From UBA6168 sp041163745 (GTDB lineage: Bacteria; Bacteroidota; Bacteroidia; Chitinophagales; Saprospiraceae): a stretch of DNA of 64,000 nucleotides. Below, in pieces: positions 59,229-64,000 of this stretch (its first letter is position 1; every line of letters starts with the position of its first letter). The position numbers and the translations under genes are program-made. The notes beneath the pieces are model-generated. The model saw only the letters and a list, made by a program, of their open reading frames with translations, did no database searches and was not told where the DNA came from. The stretch is from positions 1-64,000 of the forward strand of contig JBEAQU010000049.1 in assembly GCA_041163745.1 (NCBI GenBank), given 5' to 3'.

Positions 59229-59739
59229 CGCAACCAAATTGTCGGATCACAAATGCTTAGGAGACCTGCTTTCCCCGCGAGCGAATCCCCTTCCGCTATT
59301 CCACACCCGTGCCCAGCGCCGCATGCCCCTCTCTGCGAAGCGGGGAGCAAAATTTTACTAACAGACTTGATGCGACGGGATCATCAAAGGGTCAAAAAGG
59401 CTCTTTTCTTCCCACTTTGTGCCTTTTTTCGGTCAAATAGTCGGGCTATGTTCCCTCAAAAAGCCTTCAAGTGGAAAAAAATTGCTCTTTTTTCCCACTT
59501 CGCTGACCCATCGCGACAAGGCTAATAAAAAGGCGAACAAATACGCAATTGGCTTGCTATCAAAAAATTAAAAAAAGAAAAATCCCTGTAATTAGCCTGA
59601 TTCTAATAATTCGCGTACCAGCTTTCCCGCGAAGCGGGGAAAAAAATCCACTTCCAACGAATCCACCATTCCGTCACCGCTTCGGCCGCGACTGGCCGCA
59701 TCAACTCAGATCAAAGCCGAACCGACAATTTGGTTTGCG
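59229..59739 (+). repeat. Full copy of repeat family R2, interrupted by an R1 element
   Basis: TIRs: CGCAACCAAATTGTCGG at 59229-59245 and CCGACAATTTGGTTTGCG at 59722-59739 are near-perfect inverted complements. Inside are TTTCCCCGCGAGCGAATCCCC, CCCAGCGCCGC, hairpin 1 (about 59330-59345), ATCCCTGTAATTAGCCTGAT, hairpin CCCGCGAAGCGGG (about 59626-59638) and CTTCGGCCGCGAC. Without the 159-bp R1 insertion (59364-59522) it is 352 bp, like the 6265 and 8844 copies. It lies between aroB and kmo; the rest of that gap has no gene. Confidence 0.8.
59364..59522. repeat. Long copy (159 bp) of palindromic element R1 nested in R2
   Basis: GACTTGATGCGACGGG at 59364-59379 and, inverted, the terminus ending CATCGCGACAAGGC at 59522. 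It is the same length (159 bp) as the 51610 copy and in reverse orientation relative to it. Flanks are ACTAACA on the left and TAATAAAA on the right; CTAA on both sides may be a target duplication. The R2 copy at 6265 shows the uninterrupted site, so R1 moved here after R2 was in place. Confidence 0.8.
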
Positions 59740-59898
59740 CCCGATGGGAACATTCGCCTGTTCCGCATCATCTCCCCGAGTGGCAACACAGGGGATTCCG
59801 GCTTGGCGGACGTTGCGCCGCGGCAGTATTTGAAAACCGCATGCCACCTGAGGTTGTTTTGTCTTAATTTTATGTTCGATTATAAGCGAATATTGCCA

Positions 59899-61251
59899 AT
59901 GCAAAAGAAAGCAGTCATTGTGGGGTCCGGGTTGGTCGGTTCCCTTTTGTCGGTCATGCTGGCCCGGAAAGGTTATGCGGTGGATGTTTACGAACGGCGC
60001 CCGGATTTCCGAAAGGAAGGCTACCAGGGAGGACGTTCCATCAACCTGGCCCTCAGCGAAAGAGGATGGAAGGCAGTGGAAACCGCCGGTATCCGCAAAG
60101 CCGTGGAGCAGGTGGCGATTCCGATGCCGGGCCGGATGATCCACCACCAGGACGGGGGGCTGTCTTTCCAACGGTACGGTTCGGAGGGCCAGGCCATTTA
60201 TTCCGTCTCCAGGGCAGGTCTCAACACTGCCTTGGTGGATATTGCGGAAGGAAACCCCTTGGTCCGCATCCATTTCAACCAGCGCTGCCAAGGTGTGGAC
60301 GCCGGGGAGGGGCTGGTGCATTTCGAGGACGCGGAGACCAGCCAGCGCTATTCCATCGAGGCCCCCCTGCTTTTCGCTACGGACGGTGCATTCTCCGCCG
60401 TCCGCAGCAGCCTGCAGCGTACGCCCGGGTTCAATTATGCCCAGTCCTACATAGACTACGGATATAAGGAACTACACCTGCCGCCGGACGAGGCAGGCCG
60501 CCACCGCCTGGACCCGAACGCCCTCCACATATGGCCGCGTGGCAAATTCATGCTCATTGCCCTGCCCAATACCGACGGCAGTTTCACCTGCACCCTCTTC
60601 CTGCCTTTCGAAGGACCGCATTCCTTCGTCTCCCTGTCTGACGAGGCGGCGGTACCGGCGTTTCTGTCCGCTCATTTCCCCGATCTGGATCCGTTGTTGC
60701 CCGAGCTGGTCAAGGACTTTCAGCGGAATCCTACCGCCGGCCTCATGACCGTCCGTTGCAGTCCCTGGCATTTCAACGGGAAAGTCCTCCTGTTGGGGGA
60801 TGCCAGCCATGCCATCGTGCCTTTTTTCGGGCAAGGCATGAACGCGGGCTTCGAGGATTGCACCATCCTGTCCGAGCTGATGGATACGTACCAGGAGGAT
60901 TGGCCTTCCATCATGGCCCACTTCAACCGGCAACGGATTCCGGACGCCAATGCGATTGCGGACCTCGCTTTGGAAAATTTCATCGAAATGCGGGACAAAG
61001 TGGCCGATCCCCAGTTCCTTCTTTGGAAAAAAGTGGAGAAATTCCTGCAGGACCGGTATCCGGACCGGTATCGCTCGGTCTACAGCATGGTGAGTTTCAG
61101 CCATGTCCCCTACCACCTGGCATGGCAGGAAGTGGCAGCCCAGGACAAACTGCGCCTACGGATCATGGATTTGCCGGACCTTGGCGACCGTTGGGACAGC
61201 CCCCAGGTGGAGGCGGTCTTCGAGGATTGGTACCGGAATCGCGGGAACTGA
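59899..61251 (+). CDS. kmo: Kynurenine 3-monooxygenase
   Basis: 450 residues, class A flavin monooxygenase. FAD motif VIVGSGLVGSLLSVML (GxGxxG), ERRPDFRKEGYQGGRSINLA (KMO-type RSINLALS), ATDGAFSAVRSSL, YGYKELHLPP and LLLGDASHAIVPFFGQGMNAG are all KMO-like. It hydroxylates kynurenine to 3-hydroxykynurenine with NADPH and oxygen on the tryptophan-to-quinolinate (NAD) route. No other kynurenine-pathway gene is near. The start is taken at 59899 (MQKKAVIVGSG); 59872 (MFDYKRILPM) is a possible alternative. Confidence 0.92.
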   Translation: MQKKAVIVGSGLVGSLLSVMLARKGYAVDVYERRPDFRKEGYQGGRSINLALSERGWKAVETAGIRKAVEQVAIPMPGRMIHHQDGGLSFQRYGSEGQAIYSVSRAGLNTALVDIAEGNPLVRIHFNQRCQGVDAGEGLVHFEDAETSQRYSIEAPLLFATDGAFSAVRSSLQRTPGFNYAQSYIDYGYKELHLPPDEAGRHRLDPNALHIWPRGKFMLIALPNTDGSFTCTLFLPFEGPHSFVSLSDEAAVPAFLSAHFPDLDPLLPELVKDFQRNPTAGLMTVRCSPWHFNGKVLLLGDASHAIVPFFGQGMNAGFEDCTILSELMDTYQEDWPSIMAHFNRQRIPDANAIADLALENFIEMRDKVADPQFLLWKKVEKFLQDRYPDRYRSVYSMVSFSHVPYHLAWQEVAAQDKLRLRIMDLPDLGDRWDSPQVEAVFEDWYRNRGN

Positions 61252-61367
61252 ATGCCGGCGCCAGCGTGTCGGTGTTCCTTCCGGCCTACAGGCCCTCGCC
61301 GCCTGGCCCCGGCGGCCCGCCGGATGAATCGGCCTCCGCTTTATTCCCGACAATCGTGGCAACTGCC

Positions 61368-61375
61368 TATCTTTG
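61368..61375 (+). promoter_or_regulatory. Predicted -7 element for the first rhomboid gene (TATCTTTG)
   Basis: This is a full match to TAnnTTTG, 45 nt before the ATG at 61421. No good -33 element is seen. Confidence 0.45.
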
Positions 61376-61420
61376 ACAAATATTCCGGCTTCTCCGCCAT
61401 GGGCACCACAACTCAATGAC

Positions 61421-62044
61421 ATGTACATTTCCGACGTCGTAAAAAACCTGCTGCTGCTGAACATCGTGGCATACATCGCCACCCACCTGACCGGAGACAT
61501 CGGCGAGGAATGGCTGCTCCGCATGAGTGTGTACTTCCCCACGTCAGAATATTTCCAGCCTTATCAGATCGTCACCTACATGTTCATGCACGGCAATCTA
61601 GCCCACATCTTTTTCAACATGTTCGCCCTGTATATGTTCGGCACACCGGTGGAGATGGCGTGGGGGCCCCGGAAGTTCCTTTTCTTCTACCTTTTCACCG
61701 GACTGGGCGCGTTGGTGCTGCAGTTCGCCGTGCAGTTCATCGAGCTCGGGCAGGGCAGCGTGGAGATCCAATCGATAGATTATCCCATGATGGGGGCCTC
61801 CGGTGCCGTCTTCGGCATCCTGGCGGCTTACGGATTGCAGTTTCCGGAAAGCATCGTCCAACTCATCATCCCGCCGGTCCGCATACGGGCGAAGTATTTC
61901 GTACTGATGTACGCCGGCCTGGAAATCTTTCTCGGCCTTGGGAATTTCCGCACCGGTGTGGCGCATTTCGCACATGTCGGCGGGGCCTTGTTCGGATTCC
62001 TGCTGATCATGTACTGGCGGTACCGGGGGGAACGCCTGGATTGA
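61421..62044 (+). CDS. Rhomboid family intramembrane serine protease
   Basis: 207 residues, six helices. It has the oxyanion/loop motif GNLAHIFFNMFALYMFG, the catalytic Ser in MGASGAVFGILAAYG and the catalytic His in HFAHVGGALFGFLL. It cleaves single-pass membrane proteins within the inner membrane. The ATG at 61421 (MYISDVVKNLLLLNI) begins helix 1; a TTG at 61373 would add 16 residues next to the promoter. The second rhomboid gene begins 42 nt downstream. This tandem pair followed by an EEP gene is a familiar Bacteroidota order. Confidence 0.92.
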   Translation: MYISDVVKNLLLLNIVAYIATHLTGDIGEEWLLRMSVYFPTSEYFQPYQIVTYMFMHGNLAHIFFNMFALYMFGTPVEMAWGPRKFLFFYLFTGLGALVLQFAVQFIELGQGSVEIQSIDYPMMGASGAVFGILAAYGLQFPESIVQLIIPPVRIRAKYFVLMYAGLEIFLGLGNFRTGVAHFAHVGGALFGFLLIMYWRYRGERLD

Positions 62045-62086
62045 GGACTGCGCCGCCACACCCCGACAAAGTAAAAAACAGTTCCC

Positions 62087-63037
62087 ATGTTTGATTCCAT
62101 TTGGCATGATATCCGGCGGCAGCTCAGCTACGGCAATATGGTGACCAGGATCATGCTGGTCAACATCGCGGTATTTGTGCTGGCTGTCCTGGTCCGGCTT
62201 TTCCTGCTTCCCTTCAGTGACGGCCAAGGGCTGGCCTTCCAACAGTTGGTACGGTATCTCGAAATAGGTGCGGACTGGCGGCACAATCTCTTCCATCCCT
62301 GGGTGTTCCTGACGCATATGTTCCTTCACCTCGATGTCTGGCATATTCTCTGGAACATGCTGATGCTGCACTGGTTCGGCCGGATTACCGGCGACCTGCT
62401 GGGAGACCGGCGCATCCTTCCCATCTATCTGCTCGGCGGATTGGCGGGCGGATTGGCGTTCTTCGTCATGGCGAACGTTCCGACGCCCTGGTCCGTCGGT
62501 TCCTACGCCCTGGGCGCCTCCGCCGCTGTGATGGCCGTTCTGGTGGTGGCCGGAAAGACGGCTCCCGATTACAACATCACCCTTCTGCTTTTCGGGAACG
62601 TCCGCCTCAAATACCTCGTGGCAGCCCTGGTGCTGCTGGATGTGGTCGCCTTGTCGCACAATGACAACTCCGGCGGCAGCTTCGGGCATCTGGGGGGCGC
62701 CCTGCTGGGATACATCCTCGCCGACCAGCTGCAACGGGGGAACGACCTCACCCGACCGGTCAACCGGTGGCTGGAGCAACTGCAGTCCTTCCTGCAAGGT
62801 CTCCGTCCCTCGCCAACGAAGCGGGATGCCCGGAAACCCTACGTCGTTTACCGTCGGGAAACAGCGCCACGGGACGCAGCGGCGAGCGGTGCGGGAAAGA
62901 CGGCCGGCCGTAACGACCGCCGACAGCCGGTGGACCAGGACCGCCTCGACGCCATCCTTGACAAAATCAAGCAGTCCGGTTACGACAGTCTGTCTGCAGC
63001 GGAAAAGCAGTACCTTTTTGATGCGAGCAACAAATGA
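62087..63037 (+). CDS. Second rhomboid family protein with C-terminal cytoplasmic extension
   Basis: 316 residues. The rhomboid core has HLDVWHILWNMLMLHWFG, the active-site region YALGASAAVMAVLVVAG and GSFGHLGGALLGY. Compared with the upstream paralogue, the residue after Ser is Ala instead of the common Gly (GxSG to GASA), yet Ser and His remain. A C-terminal tail of about 110 residues is basic and Ala/Arg-rich and ends with a small helical domain (DRLDAILDKIKQSGYDSLS followed by AEKQYLF). Such tails occur in the Bacteroidota homologues. Its stop overlaps the next start. Confidence 0.9.
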   Translation: MFDSIWHDIRRQLSYGNMVTRIMLVNIAVFVLAVLVRLFLLPFSDGQGLAFQQLVRYLEIGADWRHNLFHPWVFLTHMFLHLDVWHILWNMLMLHWFGRITGDLLGDRRILPIYLLGGLAGGLAFFVMANVPTPWSVGSYALGASAAVMAVLVVAGKTAPDYNITLLLFGNVRLKYLVAALVLLDVVALSHNDNSGGSFGHLGGALLGYILADQLQRGNDLTRPVNRWLEQLQSFLQGLRPSPTKRDARKPYVVYRRETAPRDAAASGAGKTAGRNDRRQPVDQDRLDAILDKIKQSGYDSLSAAEKQYLFDASNK

Positions 63038-64000
63038 CCGAAGCCGATCCGCCCGGCCCGGCGCCGGCCCGGGCCGTTTCCTTCGTACGCTGAACCTGCT
63101 GCTGATTCTGCTCACCCTGGCAGCCTATGCGGCTCCGACGGTGAATCCGGCAACCAGCTGGCATTTTTCCTTTCTCGCGCTATCCCTCCCGTTCCTGCTT
63201 GTCGGGAACTTGTTCTTTTTCGTTTTCTGGTTGTTGGGCAGACATCTGTTCGGGGTGTTTTCCGCCGTATGCCTGTTGGTCGGTTATCCTTACTGTCTGG
63301 ACCTCTTCGTTTTCCATGGGGCCACCGATCCCACGGAAAATGACAAGACGGTCACCCTCATGACCTACAACCTTGCCGGACTCAAGAAAATGAACGGTCG
63401 CAGGGAGGACAAACCGGCGGCTCTGCTGGCCGGATTCCGGCCATTCCTGGACCGGCACAACCGACCGGACATCTTCTGTGTCCAGGAAGGAAGCCACCCG
63501 GATGTCCTGTACATCCTCTCCCGTGCCTTCGGCTACCAACATGCCCACCGCTACAAAGGAACCATGATCCTGACGGATTTCCCCATGTTGGACAAAGGTC
63601 ATGTCGCCTTCCGAAGCTCCGCCAATTCCTGCGCCTGGGCCGACCTGCTGACCCCGCTCGGACGGGTGCGTGTATATGCCGCCCACCTGGAATCCAATGC
63701 CTTGAGCCATACTGCCGACAAGATTGCGACACAAGGCGACCTGAGCGAACGGCAAACCTGGCGCGACATCAGGTTTGTCATGCGCCAGTACAGAAAAGCT
63801 GTGGCCGTCCGGGCAAAACAAGCCGAAACCCTCGCTGCCCACATGGCCGGTTGCCCCTACCGCGTCCTCCTCTGTGGAGACCTGAACGACCCGCCCGCTT
63901 CCTACGTTTACCGCCAATTGGCGGCCGGCCGGAAGGATACGTTCCGGGAAAGAGGATTCGGAACCGGCGCCACCTTCAACGGCCGGCTGCCAGCCCTTCG
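63021..64000 (+). CDS. Endonuclease/exonuclease/phosphatase (EEP) family protein, 3' truncated by window end
   Basis: About 326 residues are visible; the gene continues past 64000. Start MRATNDRSRSARPG at 63021 overlaps the rhomboid stop by 17 nt. Two or three N-terminal hydrophobic segments (LLLILLTLAAYAAP; FSFLALSLPFLLVGN; FSAVCLLVGYPYCLDL) precede an EEP domain: VTLMTYNLAG, DIFCVQEG (metal-binding Glu), RVRVYAAHLES, and LLCGDLNDPPAS (Asp/Asn). It is an outward-facing or membrane-tethered nuclease/phosphatase; the substrate is not known. The expected terminal SDH motif lies outside the window. Confidence 0.85.
   Translation, partial: MRATNDRSRSARPGAGPGRFLRTLNLLLILLTLAAYAAPTVNPATSWHFSFLALSLPFLLVGNLFFFVFWLLGRHLFGVFSAVCLLVGYPYCLDLFVFHGATDPTENDKTVTLMTYNLAGLKKMNGRREDKPAALLAGFRPFLDRHNRPDIFCVQEGSHPDVLYILSRAFGYQHAHRYKGTMILTDFPMLDKGHVAFRSSANSCAWADLLTPLGRVRVYAAHLESNALSHTADKIATQGDLSERQTWRDIRFVMRQYRKAVAVRAKQAETLAAHMAGCPYRVLLCGDLNDPPASYVYRQLAAGRKDTFRERGFGTGATFNGRLPAL

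Noticed and set aside
61598..63115. 505-residue minus-strand open frame across both rhomboid genes
   Set aside because: It covers two recognisable genes and their gap; His/Gln-rich antisense composition without motifs.

Overview
The window looks like a chromosomal segment (roughly 55-60% G+C) of a Bacteroidota member, most likely of the Saprospiria/Lewinellaceae type. Supporting signs are a C-terminal type IX secretion (T9SS) sorting domain, a GEVED-type amylase with a 3-coathanger-like tail, bacillithiol synthesis (bshA), a bacterial kynurenine 3-monooxygenase, an OmpH/Skp and a LemA/TPM set, and promoters that fit the Bacteroidota pattern TTTG-N19-TAnnTTTG. Shine-Dalgarno sequences are weak or absent. 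I found no rRNA, tRNA, CRISPR array, transposase, integrase or phage gene. Genes at both window edges are truncated.

Layout. 1-6 kb: outer-membrane barrel fragment, DUF2214 membrane protein, PepSY-like protein, BamA/TamA-like protein, then a minus-strand group lipB - conserved hypothetical - acyl-CoA thioesterase. 6.6-10.5 kb: PAS/HAMP sensor kinase, ECF sigma factor, DUF4286. 10.6-14.1 kb: acyl-CoA dehydrogenase coupled to a site-2 protease, OmpH/Skp, YceI lipoprotein. 14.2-20.2 kb: minus-strand cluster alpha-L-fucosidase - RidA - fold-III PLP enzyme - M19 dipeptidase, then PhyH oxygenase and TauE/SafE permease. 20.5-27.5 kb: surface-polysaccharide genes (GT8, two GT2, a UDP-galactopyranose-mutase-like flavoprotein, a polytopic GT39-like protein). 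27.7-34.6 kb: a TetR-controlled tripartite efflux operon of the YbhGFSR type with its own TolC. 34.8-43.6 kb: secreted hypothetical protein, large secreted GH13 amylase, MerR/CarH-like regulator, T9SS cargo protein. 44-57.7 kb: bshA, FadL-like porin, low-complexity secreted protein, proS, a lemA-TPM-TPM operon, purine nucleoside phosphorylase, SDR, MoxR ATPase, and an ECF sigma factor overlapping a gene for a protein that appears to span both membranes. 58-64 kb: aroB, kmo, two tandem rhomboid proteases and a truncated endonuclease/exonuclease/phosphatase-family gene.

The most interesting signals are: (1) the sigma factor/dual-membrane protein pair at 55.5-57.7 kb, which by topology is an envelope-spanning anti-sigma factor with a triplicated cytoplasmic motif; (2) two families of non-autonomous terminal-inverted-repeat elements in the intergenic gaps, one about 75 or 159 bp and strongly palindromic (4 copies), the other about 350 bp with GC hairpins (5 copies), with one nested inside the other at 59.2-59.7 kb; (3) a consensus promoter followed by about 450 nt of hairpin-rich, gene-free DNA ahead of a glycosyltransferase; (4) a CarH-like regulator that lacks both histidines expected for cobalamin binding; (5) a HxC-motif PLP enzyme beside RidA, suggesting D-serine/D-threonine deamination rather than aldol cleavage.
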